Positions 1 through 11,997 of a DNA stretch of 64,000 bases are shown one piece after another (the stretch's first letter is position 1; each line of letters begins with the position of its first letter). Origin of the DNA: Voacanga thouarsii (lineage: Eukaryota > Streptophyta > Magnoliopsida > Gentianales > Apocynaceae); contig JANUWF010003377.1 of the NCBI GenBank assembly GCA_026120185.1, forward strand, positions 1,437,001 to 1,501,000. Reading direction: 5' to 3'. Under the pieces are notes generated by a model that had not been told where the DNA came from, did not search any database, and worked only from the letters and a program-made list of their open reading frames with translations. Position numbers and translations under genes: made by a program.

Positions 1-1660
1 GACACTTTATCTATAAGAAAAGCTATATTTTTGACACTCTAACTCTCAAAACAAAAAGAAAAGCCTGACAATCCTTCTCCTAATCATTGAAGGAAACAAA
101 ATTACCAAAACTAAGATTTCAAGGCTGATCTTAAAAGTCAAAGTGGACACTGTTTATTTATTCATAAGTCCCTCTAAAAAGTAAGTAATGCAACAGAGTC
201 CACACTAAGTGGATCCCAATATAATAATTACAATAAAAGCCAATATGGGCGATAAATACTACTTGGGTCTAGTATTTAAGCGTACTGCATATGAAAAGCA
301 TAAAAGGAAATGAAAACATGAAGTAAATATAAAATGTAAAAAGCATACCAAAATAGGAAATAAGGAAAAATAAAATAATTAAATAATTAAAATATGACAA
401 TGGATATAAATTTTATATAATTATAAAATTTGCATCTCTTATAGGAATGGGAGCGCTTAATATGTATTTTTTTTTTCATAATAAAAGTAGAACAATTCTC
501 GAATTAAGAGAAACTATAGAAAATCATATCAAATTTGATATTTTTATACAAAGTTTAAATTTGAATTTGATTTTCCAAGGATGACGATTATGTAACAACG
601 AATGGAGTACCAATTTATTCAACTGGAGAATTGGAAAAACATCATGAAACAAATTATATAAAATAATAAATTATTTAATTTATTCCTTATATAAATAAAA
701 ATTTCTAATAGTATGCTAGTAGTTTGACTTCCCATACACAGACAGAGAGGATGTCTGTAAGTACAAGTATTTTCTTTGCCAGAATACTGCTCTTTTTTGG
801 TGAAAATTTCAAAATGGTGCCTATGGTAGTAAGCGAGAATCTATTAGGGCTTTGTGTTCAAAGGATTGTGGACTGAATCATTTACATATTCCAATTGAAT
901 GCAGGAAATTTTGATTTCATACATGCATTGTTTGGACTTGAGTGAAAATCTAGTGATACATAAATAAAATCATCATTTAATTGTCGGTAACAATTTGTTC
1001 TAACAGTCAAAAGATTATTGTTTAAAACGTAAATCTCGAATTCTATACTGAATGACGTCTCATTATTTCTACTATCTCCTTCCCCCCTCCCCTTCTAAGA
1101 GAAAGAAAAAAAATAAATCTTCATTTAATTTTATTGGCTTCAACTTCAACAAGTAATCAACTCAAAACAGTAACAACACCTTAAGGTATACAAAAAAAAC
1201 CAAAATCTTTAATAATATCTGATACTAAACAAAAATTAAAGTTTAACTACGATGAATTATTTAAGTAAAAATGATTCAAAGCTTCAATCAAAGTTTAACT
1301 ACAATAAGTTATTAAGTAGAAGTGGTCCAAATCTTCGGTCATCCACATAATCGTCCTTATAAGGCTCATTCTTTAATCCAACATCATCTGCACAGTAAAT
1401 AGAAGTAAAACTAGTTGGAAACTCTACATTACATGTGGCTATTTTGCCCATTATATTAACTAAATATTTTATAAAATTTTTTTATTAATAGGATTACATA
1501 TATGAATAAAACAAAATTCTATACTATATGTTATCTACATTGTTTCTTATTAAATATACAATGAAATTTTTTGAATAGTGAATATAAAAAGTAGAGAGTG
1601 ATAATTATAATATATTATTCAAAGTTACTTTCTTATCGAATAAAGTATGTATAAATTTGA
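1..1660. other. AT-rich intergenic DNA, no supported gene
   Basis: No long reading frame, RNA gene or terminal repeat was recognised. Homopolymer A/T runs are frequent. A short exon-like stretch at about 573-664 reads 28 codons before a stop (ending in the residues HHETNYIK). It has no recognisable family and no supported start, so it is not called as a gene. Confidence 0.5.
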
Positions 1661-2706
1661 TCATATAATTGTTGCATTACAAAAAGGGAGCCGACGGAAA
1701 TGTCGATCGGTTGATCTTCCGATGAATATAAACAGTTTGATAGAAAGATGAATGAATGAGTCAGACCTTTTAAAAGACGTGGGTTCCTTGAACTTACTAT
1801 AGAAAGGATCCAAGCAAGCAGAAATATTACACGCGTAAGCAAAACAAAACTGAACACGATGTATTTTGATTAAAATGATGAATGAATACAGAACACTGGA
1901 ATTGGTAATCAAAGTAACATCAAATGGAAAATTTGTAATCAAAGGAGTAAAGAAAACTGTAAAGCAAGCGTGAACAAAGTTGTAAGAAAAGCTGAAAATG
2001 AAAGCAGTGAAGCAAATTGTAAAAAATGCGGGAAAAAAATTAAAAATTGAAAAAATTTGGTAATTTGGTTTGAGATGAGTGTTGGTGTCTTCTTCAATTT
2101 GGGATTTCTGCTTGCTTTATACTTGCCGTGGCGCAGCTGTCAACTTTTGAACGTGGAGAAGATCCCACTTCGTGACCCGTCCTTGGCAGTTGAGAACGGT
2201 AATGTCTTGTCGATGTGCTGTGGTGTGCGGGTGATGGCTCATCGACTCCTGGTTCCGATGTTGATCGAGTACAGCCGCTAAGGATTTTTCTTGACGTCAT
2301 TATCCATTTGACAGAATTCATATCAATTTTAGCTTAAAGTTATCATTGCAACGGATCGGTTAAAAAATAACGTTAACACATGCCCCCTCGAGTCCCGTTG
2401 CTTTGATGGTGCGAACAGGTGAAGCGACGGGAATTGTACCATTTTTAATTCGTAACTGTTCTTTTTTTGACAAAGTCGAAACATCCTGATTATTGTAGAA
2501 AGGTGCCGACTCCTCAGCTTTGAAGCCCGCAAACAACTAGTCTTTTGAAACTCCTCTTTAAATAACCATAATCCCCATCATTCCTCCTTCATCGATACGA
2601 AACCCATCTTCTACAATAACTCTATTTTAATTAGACTTCTATTTTCTTTGTGAAATTCACCCCTGTTTTCGACATATTTCTTGAATTACTGAACATCTAA
2701 CTCTCC
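1661..2706. other. Upstream region of the PMD pseudogene
   Basis: This stretch is mixed in composition and richer in G+C from about 2090 to 2540 than the DNA on its left. Short frames occur on both strands but none resembles a known family. A TATA-like TTTAAATA at 2557-2564 lies about 145 bases before the first ATG of the PMD pseudogene and is followed by a pyrimidine-rich leader. This fits an old promoter and 5' UTR. That role is inferred from position and composition only. Confidence 0.3.
2557..2564 (+). promoter_or_regulatory. Possible TATA box of the PMD pseudogene
   Basis: TTTAAATA sits in an AT-rich context about 143 nt upstream of the ATG at 2707, with a CT-rich stretch between them as in many plant 5' UTRs. 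No other evidence supports it. Confidence 0.25.
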
Positions 2707-5373
2707 ATGGCCACTCCCGTTGATCATTCTCCCCTGACTCTAATCCAAGCTGAGGCCAATCTTTATGCCTTGGGCCCCCGGCTACAGCCGACGGAAGTTA
2801 CTGCAGATCATTTGTAGTATCCGGAGGGCTTCACCCTTCCCTTGAATCAGGACAACTTTTCCACGGCCGGCTTGCCCTTCTTCTGCTACTGGTCGCGTCC
2901 ACTGAAAAACTACAGGGAATGGCGTGACTGTTGTTAGGCTACTTATGGTGCCCTTTGGGACCAATGGGGCATCCGCGACGCCATCATGATGTCTGACTTC
3001 GAGATGACTTTCGATTGTAATTTGTTCTTAGCTATTTTGCCGTTCTGGTCCCCAGCGATCAATGGCTACATCTTCCCTCCTGGCATGTTCTCTCCCCACG
3101 ATACTGGACATCTACACTATCTTGGGCTTCTGTTGTGACGGTGATGAGATCCCCGCCCTACACGACGAAGAAAGCCTGCCTTCCGTTGAAGCCCATTTGG
3201 ATAAATTCAGTGCCTCTTACGGCAATTTTATGGCCGCCCAAAGGGGCGTCGACCCCGTTCCATCAAAGTAGGAACAATATACCTTTCTCTGACTATGACT
3301 CTATAAGTATCGATACTATGTATCGGCTCTGCTGAGGAAGAAAAGACACTGTAACCTTACTTCCCTAGTTCTGGCCCTGGTGTATTAGCTGATGAACTAG
3401 ATGATCTCAACCTTGTTGGCTGGGGGTGATCCGACAAATCTTGGACGCCCCCTCTGGGTTATACAATTGTGGCTTTATCAATACCTCCCCCAATTTGGCA
3501 TCAATACTATCTCTGGAGACTTTGCGAGTTTTGCCGACTGGGCCACCGGCTATCGATTGTTGAAGACTCCTACAAATAGGTCTTCCGTCGGTACTATCAT
3601 GGCTTACCTCCATCAGAACCGGCTTCAGAATGCGCCTCACTTCTATCCTTACTCCACCTGGGAAACAGGACCTCTTTGGCTAATGAAACTTGTCGAGGCA
3701 CCGAAAGCCTCTCAAGAAACCCTCTGGCCCGAATGTTATGCTCCCGAGAACTGCTTCTTGGGACAAAATTAGGCGCCCAGAGTGCTAAGTCCTTTTGCAA
3801 ACAGTACAACCCACATTGCTTTTCACGGCAATTTGAGCTAACTCAAGATATTTTCGCTGATCCTAGTCATATCTCTTCTTACTCTATTATACCTGTCCTA
3901 TTGGCTGAGGATGTACAGATTTTAGCCGATAGGTCCTTAACCATTTTTCGTTCTTTTGAGTATCATCCTTTTCAAGTTATCAGGGAGGCCAAGCCAAATT
4001 TCAACCTATGGTGGCGGCTGCTGAGCGAAATACTCTTTTCCAACCCCATAGAGACGTGGTTGCCCAGACTGGCAGGGTTAGCATCAGCGGTGGTAGAAAT
4101 GTCTGCATCGAAGAAAAGTAAACAGAGCAAAGTCTCTGCCAGTCCAATCACTGCACTGTTGTTCCGTACGCCACCAGCAAAAAGAACCCTTATACTTCCG
4201 CCTGCCGATGAGGAAGAGGAAGAAGAAGAAGAATCAACCGTCCTCCCCTTGTTGAGGTGGTCAAAGAGACAATAGGACCTTCATACTCTAGCATTTACCA
4301 AGGTTCGGCTTGAAAACACTTTCTTCCTTTTCAATTCCTTCCATCCTTTGACCCAGAGTTAATCACATACTACCTTTTTTTTGTAGAAACAGAAGACTAG
4401 CCAGCTGGTGATCTTTGAGTCTTCCTCAGAATCATCGGCGGTTATGCCCCTCCTATCTTGCAAGAATGACAATGGCAGAGGAAGGGACTTTGGCCATTCC
4501 GCCTTCACCAGTTTCTACCTTTGTGTCCGGAGCGCCTTCGTCAGAGAGAATGACAGTCGACAAACTCGCTATGCCTCCTGCGGCAATTACCCCTAAGCCT
4601 CCAACGAAACCCAACCCTTCTCGGCTAGTAACGACTGAAGCCACAGCTCTAGAACTCTTGCAAAATCTGCTGGGAACTGACTTGCCGACCAACCCCTCTT
4701 CTCAATGTGCTATTAGTCGAGCCCTCCTATTACTGGTGCAATCAACCACTTCCAATGTCTCAATGGAATTGAGATACTTATCGGTTGACTATTTGGGGTA
4801 GATGCGATTCACCCAACACTTCTTTTCCAACACTCAGAATAGGCGGGACGAAGTTTTTCGTTCTGAGACCAGGAAGCATTTTTGCAAACGCATCATCAAG
4901 AAGCCTCTGCTCGCTTTGGCATCCTTCAAGCTAATATTTTCACCAGAGTTGAGAGAATTGAGGGCCTTGAGAGGCAATTACGAGTGCTTCAGGAGGAATT
5001 AAATTCTGAAAAATAGGTTTTGGACGAGAAGCTTGAGGCCGAGAAAGCCTGTCAGCAGATAGTCTCCTCTGCTGAAGAAACAGCGGCCAAATTTCGAGAC
5101 GATCGACTCAAGCTAGAAGCCGAAGAAGAACTGCTCCAGATGGAATTGCAACATTCCGACAAGTTGCTAAACAGCATGCAATCTTCATGGGACAACTTCC
5201 AATCATACCTGACCACTTTCTTCCATAGTCCCGATGAAGCTGGTCCCTCTGGTACACAAACCGAGGATGCTGAGACACATCTATCTTCTACGGAGGAATC
5301 AGCTGCTGAACTAAAATCGGCCCTAGAAGATTTAAGTTATTATTTGATATTTATATTTTATTTTAAATTATAA
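2707..5373 (+). pseudogene. Degenerate plant-mobile-domain (PMD, aminotransferase-like) protein
   Basis: PMD proteins are plant proteins related to transposon-encoded ones; some are domesticated host genes and many are carried by mobile elements. From the ATG at 2707 the frame reads about 35 codons to an in-frame TAG and resumes. It has a second TAG near 2935 and reaches a PMD-like core (FWSPAINGYIFPPG, then TILDIYTILGF) after a frameshift near 3095. The core continues at 3401-3772 with GRPLWVIQLWLYQYLPQFG, a typical PMD motif, and shifts frame again to 3676-4275. That part ends in a basic and then acid-rich tail. A pyrimidine-rich stretch ending TTTTGTAG at 4386 looks like a retained intron acceptor. 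Downstream are a Pro/Ser/Thr-rich linker (4415-4801) and a coiled coil (about 4930-5370), broken by a TAG near 5013. At least two stops and several frameshifts make it a pseudogene. The family call is by eye from motifs. Confidence 0.75.
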
Positions 5374-6033
5374 TTTGATTCATTATATTTGTACCACAAT
5401 TAGAGTTAAAGATTAAAAAATATAAATATAATATGAAATTTCTTTTTTTTTAAATATTATTTATATATAAATGAGCCCATAGGCTAGAAGGGCTGTGCTA
5501 GGCTAAAGATTTGACAGCCCATCAAAAAAATAGGTTGGCCCGTTGATAGGACCTAAATTTTCCTATATTTTTCTAGTTATTTAAGTTCTTTTGTGATACT
5601 TTTGATGTAATAACTAGTCATATTCCTTCTTATATGATATTTGATATTAGAATAATTAATTAAGTCCAAGTCATATACGGGTTAGATTAATTAATTGATT
5701 TTAGAAAATCCAAGGTAATGCATGGGCTTGAATAAAATAAACAATTGGTCTAGTAATTAAATTGAGACATGTATTTATTATTTACATTTTAATTAAATTA
5801 AAAAAGGTCCAAATAAAACAATAAATAATGTGAGTCATGGATTTATTATTTTTGAGTCTTAATTCTTAGAGAATTAAAAAGACACATGACAAAAATAATA
5901 AGTTCCGATAGGTGGAAAAAGTCAAAGACACATGACAAAAATAATAAGTTCCGATAGGTGGAAAAAGTCATAGTCCACTAGGTCTACGGTTGGTTGGCCT
6001 TACGTATGTTTGGTTTACCTAGTAGGAGGAAGG
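5374..6033. other. AT-rich intergenic DNA with a 46-bp tandem duplication
   Basis: No coding region is seen. The only clear structure is the 46-bp direct duplication at 5881-5972, listed separately. Confidence 0.5.
5881..5972. repeat. Tandem duplication, 46-bp unit, two copies
   Basis: The unit at 5881-5926, starting GACACATGACAAAAATAATA, is repeated at once at 5927-5972 with a single difference near the end of the unit. The near identity suggests a recent local duplication. Confidence 0.9.
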
Positions 6034-6284
6034 AGTGTTGAAAACATGCCCTTAAAGACAAAGAAATTCTATAAAGATATTTACTTTATAATAATAATAG
6101 TATTCATTTTAGCAAGTTTGTATTTACATTTTTCATACATAAAAGTTTAAGTATGTTAGTAAGTAATTTATGTGTTAGGTCATACTTCACAGTAAAGTAT
6201 AAATCATGATTGCTTAACATACAAGTAAATGAGTTTTTGATCAATTGATGAAATTGAGCATTTCATCAACGTTTAGATCATGAC
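6034..6284 (+). repeat. Possible Copia LTR 5' fragment
   Basis: The start TGTTGAAAACATGCCCTTAA resembles the beginning of the solo Copia LTR at 9820 (TGTTGGAGATATGCCCTAGA). The likeness fades downstream. At about 6286 the sequence changes to CACTAGAAAAAAAAA, which resembles a CACTA transposon end. No second boundary or target duplication was found. Confidence 0.3.
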
Positions 6285-7400
6285 ACTAGAAAAAAAAATT
6301 CTAAAATCTTCAATTTGAGATCTCACCACATTCAATTTTTTGCTATGAAAACTAGATTTTGCCATGGAAAACTTCAACTGCTATGTTTTATCAAGAACAA
6401 AGTGTTGGGAAGTATGTGAAAACAAGACATTTTAATAGTGTTACTTTTGTCACAAGTTCGCTATTTCACACCTAATAGCCCGTACAATTCTAACAAGATT
6501 TAAAGACTAACTTAGAGAAATTTTGCTAGACAAGTCTAAAAGAGAACCTAAGATAGAGAAAAGAACATGAAAGTGTGGTGGTTAAGTGGCTAAACAAAGT
6601 TAAGTGTTGGAAGGTTATGAAAGTTAGTGAGCAAGAGAGCTTTGGGAGAAAACTTGAACTTGTATTTTCAAGTTGGATGAATACAAATGAGGGGGCTTGC
6701 TCTAATTATAAGCAAAGCCTTGGGCCTTAGGGTATTCTAGAGAATTCTACAAATCCTTAGAACACTTAGTTTCTAGAATTCTCTATATAATTCTATATAG
6801 TCTACAAAGTTTTAGACCTTTTAGAGAATTTTATACAATTTTAGGTTTCTCTATTATGCACAAAAGTGTCTTGGAGTGAACTAGAAACTTCTAAAATATT
6901 CTATGAACCTTTCAAAAGTTAACCGGTCAAAACTGTCCTAACAGTTCGGAACGACCTATTGTTACCCATCTCGGTCTCGCTCGTGCTGTCCGTGCGTCTG
7001 GCCCCGGCGTCCAGTGCGTTGGCTCTTTTGACATCCGTCGGTCCTGTTTCGTCCCGTTCAACCTTCGACTTTGTGCTGGTTGTGTCACTTTGCACTTAAA
7101 ACATGTGAATAACATGGTTTTTAAACCAGTTATATGTAACTCTACGATAATACCATACTATAAAGAAACCTTTTTATTTTTTTTTTCCTTAAAGAATTTG
7201 GTAAAAGATTGAGGTCCTTGAATTTTGTAAATACACAAATTTTATACTATTTTGTTTTTTTTCTTTTTTTTTAATCATTTTGGTATAAATGGTTTTTCAT
7301 ACATTGCAAGACAAAAAAACACTTCATTATCAAATAAAAGGTCTTAAGTTTAGTCTGATACCTCATTTACGAAAGAAATATGTTGAGGGACTATAAATAA
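6285..7400. other. Unassigned, probably repeat-derived DNA with a GC-rich patch
   Basis: Positions 6285-6930 are AT-rich and LTR-like in style (repeated TCTAGAGAATTCT-type runs at 6730-6840), without identifiable ends. Positions 6930-7110 form an abrupt GC- and CpG-rich island in AT-rich surroundings, with several GTCGG/GTCCG motifs. The 62-codon minus-strand frame across this island (6927-7115) is not supported as a gene. Positions 7110-7400 are AT-rich, with nothing recognised. Confidence 0.3.
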
Positions 7401-7409
7401 AGCATCACA

Positions 7410-8746
7410 TTACAGCCAACCGAACACATCACGTATTATAACATCTGGAATATGGGATATGTGCTTCCAATCTCCTCTACCCTTCTTACTGTAGCGTTTC
7501 CCTAAAGCTCCGCATCCAGTCAATTCCAAGTGATTCAGCCTAGATGCCTTCCCCAAGAGGCGATGAGGCAGCTTTTCCAACATTGGACACCTTAATATTA
7601 ATAAATATTGAAGGCATGGCATTATGGCCGAAACAACATTTTCATCCTCTTCTCTTAGGTCTTCCCATGTTTTTAGATTACTCAACTCCTGAAGTCTTAA
7701 TTCCTTCAATTTAGGAAATACAACCTCAGAAATATTTGTTATTCCCAGAAATTCCCCCAAAAACTCCACTCGTTCCACTTCCAACACAGAAGCAAAAGCA
7801 CTTCAAGAGAAGGTAGTTTACCCAATCTAGCCAAGGATGCGACATTGCCCCCTTCAATTACAAGTCTTCTCATATTGTTGAGGGAAACAATCCCACGTAG
7901 CAAATTGGAATGGGGATATCCATCTAACATGAGATAGTCCAAATTTGGAGGGAGTTGTATATCTTCTATAACAGATGTACAATAAAAACTAAACTCCAAT
8001 TCCTGAACGCGAGTCTTATTCCCAAGTGTTGTGGTGTCCAAATCCACCTCATCACCAAAAAACTCAATCTCTAGTTGTCCTCCAAGTTGATCCAAGTTTT
8101 TCAAGCACTCAAACTTATTATACCGATTTCCTACTTGGAATTTGCTCAATGTTCGGAGCAAAGTCAATTTCTCCAACTCTTGAGGGAATTGGAAACATGT
8201 TCCACTATTAAAAAGGTGTCTCAAGTTTACGAGATTTTCAATCTTTTTTGGAAATTCAGTCAATCTATGGCAATTTGAAATATTTAAGATTTCCAAATTG
8301 TACAACTCACATATTTCTTCAGGCAATACTCTGAATAGATTCTTACCCAAATTTAAAAGGCGTAGATGAATTAAATTTCCAATGGCTCTTGGGACCTTTT
8401 CCAGACATGTATCATATAAGCTTAAATCTCTAACACACTTTAAACAATCAAACAAGTTCGGAGGAACAACACAAAACTTACCAATATGACAGGTGCGAAG
8501 CTTCCCAGCCATAGAACTTACTGCAACATCTTCTTTCAGTGACCAACTCAGATGACGAACTTTTCCATGGGACAAGTTTTTTACATCATCTACTCCTTCA
8601 ATTATAAGGCATTCGCCATTCGTCAGATACTGTGCAAAATCATGAACTATGTCATGCATTTTACAGCTAACGATTTGAGCCTCATAATATTCATGTCTTT
8701 CCAAGTTCTGAAAGAAAGAACGCATTGCCAGATTGCTGAAGTACAA
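7410..8746 (-). pseudogene. CC-NBS-LRR (RGA-like) disease-resistance protein, C-terminal remnant
   Basis: NLR proteins are cytoplasmic immune receptors that sense pathogen effectors. On the minus strand, 8746-7739 encodes 335 residues. It starts inside the winged-helix end of the NB-ARC module (NLAMRSFFQNLE), then has the MHD-type motif CKMHDIVHDFAQYL. Leucine-rich repeats follow (NLIHLRLLNLGKN, LYNLEILNISNC, KIENLVNLRHLF). A one-base frameshift near 7740-7790 separates it from the last 125 residues (7787-7410), which carry further LRRs and the usual C-terminal WKHISHIPDVIIRD. The P-loop, RNBS, GLPL and coiled-coil segments are missing, since nothing similar lies upstream (8750-11300, minus). 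The first codon of the long frame is TTG, so there is no real start. It is read as a 5'-truncated pseudogene. An intron with an acceptor near 8737 cannot be excluded, but no upstream exon is visible. Confidence 0.85.
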
Positions 8747-8752
8747 TTGTAA

Positions 8753-9040
8753 GTTTAAAGTAATAAAAATAAAAATAATCGAACAAAAATCACTTAGCTT
8801 ACATATATGATAGTTTTGTACTTCTGCATTGTAACTTAAAAGATTGTGTGTGCATTACGAAGAAATGTGAATTTTTAAAAGTATGCAAATGTGAGGTAAA
8901 AGTTAAAACATATAGAATTATTCATTTTATAACAAATAAAATTTTTGATAAGAAAATTTTGGACTCCCAAACAATTAAACTTTGATTACCTTTTGCATCC
9001 CTTGTCTCCTTCATTGCATTTGAATATGTGTTAAAGTTAT
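8753..9040. other. AT-rich spacer beside the NLR remnant
   Basis: No coding or repeat structure is recognised. The missing NB-ARC portion would be expected here and is absent. Confidence 0.4.
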
Positions 9041-9819
9041 TGTCAAGGTTGATGTCTAACAAGCCTCTTCAATAAGAAATTGTGACAACAGTGAAGACGT
9101 CTTTAGAAATTACTTAAAGACTGTTTTGGCAATATTTGATGCATAGTTTATTGGAGCTTGTTTAGGAAAAGAATTTCGGTAAATTTAGGATGAATCCTAA
9201 TGAAGTTACTTAGAAATTTTTATTCATGCAAACGTGGAATCGAAGTACGATTGGACCTACAAAGATTTAGGAAATTTCTACGATGTAGAATCCTAATCCA
9301 ACAACGAAACAATTACTCTGTTATACTATATAAAAATGACCAAAGTTTTATTGATCAAGAGATGAAGAGATGAAGAGAAACTGAGTGAAGAATTCTTTAT
9401 AGCTTTGGTCAAGTAAACAAGTATGAGGAATTCATGCATAATCTCTGAGTGTTCTTAAAGCATACACAATCATCTTAGTTTGTTGATTTTTATTGTTATG
9501 GTATGCTTCACAATTCAAGTTAATCACAACAACAAAATTATATTTCTGTGGAGGACTTGAATTAACCTTCTTCAAAAGAAACAACCTTTCTAGTGGAAAG
9601 GTTTTTTGAAGTCAAATGAAGTGCTTGAGTGCTGAAGCAATGAAAATCGAAGTGTGTTCAATTAAGGTAGTTGGATCCAACATAGGCTTTTTGCAAGTTT
9701 GAAAAAAGAACACTGGCATGTTGTTCAGTTAGAGTCCACTAGAAAACACTAGATGATTTAGATAAGTGTATTCTTATAACTTTTGTTAAAGTTTTGGTTG
9801 ATCTTTTTCACTGGTATAG
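9041..9819 (+). repeat. Probable LTR of a decayed Copia element, left part
   Basis: The reasoning is positional. A primer-binding-site-like TAGTATCAAGC occurs at 11495-11505 and a Copia gag remnant at about 11600-11997. The DNA before the PBS, interrupted by the solo LTR 9820-11339, should therefore be that element's 5' LTR. TGTCAAGGTT at 9041 is a possible LTR start but has no confirming partner. The right part of this LTR would be 11340 to about 11490. Confidence 0.3.
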
Positions 9820-11339
9820 TGTTGGAGATATGCCCTAGAGTCAATTTGTACTTATACTAGTGTCGTTATGTTTTATATAATAATATGAGGCTTTCTTTTC
9901 CATGAATAGTGCGTTTTGTTTTGTGGTCATCAAGTATGTGACTTGATAGTAAAACCCAACAATGAATACAATGATATTTTAAATCTGTCCCTAATTGTTT
10001 ATTATTATTGGAATAATAATAAATTAAGATTAGTATGTTTGTGACTAGATGGCTATGTTTTACTAGTCATGGATATTTGTGATATCAAGTCAAAATATAA
10101 ATAAATGTTAGAGAACATTGTATTGGACATGACCCACTGCGAGAGTACTTCATGGAACATGTCATAAGTACTTTCTAGCCATAATAATATTAAAAGTCAT
10201 TCGACCTAAATTTATCATAGTTTGCTACTTGATAAATTCTGTATTTTGACGTTGTCTAAAGTTGTTTTTAACTAGATAATAAATTAGACTATTGTTGGAT
10301 ATAGAATAAATCAATGAGAGGAATATGATTGATAGTGAAGGAATTTGTCCCTCTCAATTATGGGAGAGATATCGATGGGTCCCTTGATAAGTTAGATTGT
10401 TAAAATGTATGGCCGTGCTCAAATATATCAATCTGAGATATTGATATCATTTGTTTGAACAATCTACTATGAAATCAAGAAATAATTGATTAAACTTAAT
10501 AAGGATGACATGCTCCGTGCCTTATGCTTAATCTGGATATCGTGTGAGAAAATGACTAAATGTAAAATTATGGTTTGGTTCAAAAAGATCACCGATCTTC
10601 ATTTAACCTGGATAGTTATAATGTTTTGCTAGAAACCGCTTATAACTTGTAGGCCATTTAAATATGATTTAGGCACACTGCAAGTGTTAAATGAACTTAT
10701 AGGATCACACAATAAGCGAACTTGTTAAATTATTTTTCTGGTGACCAGATTTGATGAATCTGGAAATATGTCTAAGTTAATCGAACTTAGAAAATTTACC
10801 AGATACAATGAATTTGGAATTATGTCCACATTCGATGTATCTGGATGATGTCCAGATTATAAAATCTGTCTCGATAAATTAATTAGTTAAATTACCGAGA
10901 TAATGACAGAATCTTATCATATCAGTTTTAATTTAATTTGAATTTAAATTAAAATACGATAAGATATTATTGGGGTTGGACTCTAAGAGATTCGGAGTGG
11001 GTTTTTAAGAAAACCCTAGCCGTCTTCTTAGGTGTGCCAATTTCTATTGAGAATATTCGTGCCTCCATTGATCAGAAAAAAACCTCTCAAACCCTAGGCG
11101 CTAGCACTCTCCGGGTAACAAGTGAGTTCGTGGTGTGTATCCGATAGAGGACGTTCGCATACTGCAGCATCTGGTGATCGTTCGGGTTGCACGTACAGTG
11201 ACAGAATCGGAATCGAAGGATATCGATTACACCAAACAGAGGCAATTCTACAAACCTATGATCTTCTTAATCGTTTACTTGGATCCTCGGAAGGGATTCA
11301 TGGATGTTTTTCACGTTTAGGAGTCCACGAATCCTAACA
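9820..11339 (+). mobile_element. Solo Copia-type LTR, 1,520 bp, TSD TATAG
   Basis: The sequence runs from TGTTGGAGATATGCCCTAGA to ATCCTAACA, so it has TG...CA ends. It is flanked by identical 5-bp repeats TATAG (9815-9819 and 11340-11344). The TGTTGG..ATGCCCTAGAG start is typical of plant Ty1/Copia LTRs. No PBS follows the right end and no PPT precedes the left end, so this is a solo LTR left by recombination between two LTRs. It appears to have inserted into an older Copia element whose gag fragment lies downstream. Confidence 0.85.
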
Positions 11340-11494
11340 TATAGGACCCACAAGCATATGCTTGTTGATAGTTGAATTGTGTTAATAATTTGATACATTT
11401 GTTGAACTTCTTATTTCCAGTATGTTAAACTAACGCAACTATAACAAGAATGTTTAACAAAACCACAGGAGATTGATTAATGAAACCACACAAC

Positions 11495-11505
11495 TAGTAT
11501 CAAGC
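11495..11505 (+). other. PBS-like site of the decayed Copia element
   Basis: TAGTATCAAGC is close to TGGTATCAGAGC, the initiator tRNA-Met primer site common in plant LTR retrotransposons. It lies about 100 nt before gag-like coding, the expected position. The adjacent LTR end is not clear. Confidence 0.35.
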
Positions 11506-11599
11506 AATTCATTTTGTTGGAATTCCTATTAATTTAGCAGGTGAAATGTTGGCTATTGGTTTAAAAAAATTCATGTCTGAACTAATAAAAGAAGGAGGA

Positions 11600-11997
11600 T
11601 CTGTTACTTGATCACCATTATTAGAAGGTATGAACTATGCATATTGGAAAACTAGAATGAGAATCTTTCTCAAAATTCTTAACACTACTACTTGGAAGCT
11701 GTTGAAAAGGGTTGGACACCTCCGACCATGCCTATGCCAGCACCGGGGAAGAAGATTTGAAGTCGATAGATGAGTCAACTGATACAAAATGTCATCTTGA
11801 CAATGGTAATACTAAAGTGCTTAATACATTCTTTACTATTGTTGCACCAGATGAGCTCAAATTGATTTTTACTTATGAATCTGCAAAAGATGCATGGGAA
11901 GACTACAGATGAAGTATGAAGGAACAAGCACTGTTAGGATATCAAAGTCGCAAATGTTGACTACCCAATTTGAAGAATTAAGAGTGAGTGATCATGA
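11600..11997 (+). pseudogene. Copia gag fragment (UBN2/DUF4219-type), truncated
   Basis: Gag forms the virus-like particle of Ty1/Copia elements. The translation contains LLEGMNYAYWKTRMRIFLK, then VEKGWTPPT. After a frame change comes the stretch at 11712-11912 with KVLNTFFTIVAPDELKLI and YESAKDAWE. This is the order of plant Copia gag proteins. A TGA after WEDYR and at least one frameshift break it, and the reading continues as QMLTTQFEELRVSDHE until a Tekay-like LTR begins at 11998. The rest of gag and pol is absent. Confidence 0.75.

Noticed and set aside
2057..2532. Short frames on both strands upstream of the PMD pseudogene
   Set aside because: They overlap each other on opposite strands, are under 80 codons and show no recognised motif.
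6285..6300. CACTA transposon left end (CACTAGAAAAAAAAA)
   Set aside because: No matching inverted end or 3-bp target duplication was found; the A-run alone is weak evidence.
9820..11339. 5' LTR of the Copia element whose gag follows at 11600
   Set aside because: Perfect TATAG repeats on both sides and absence of a PBS directly after it make a solo LTR more likely.
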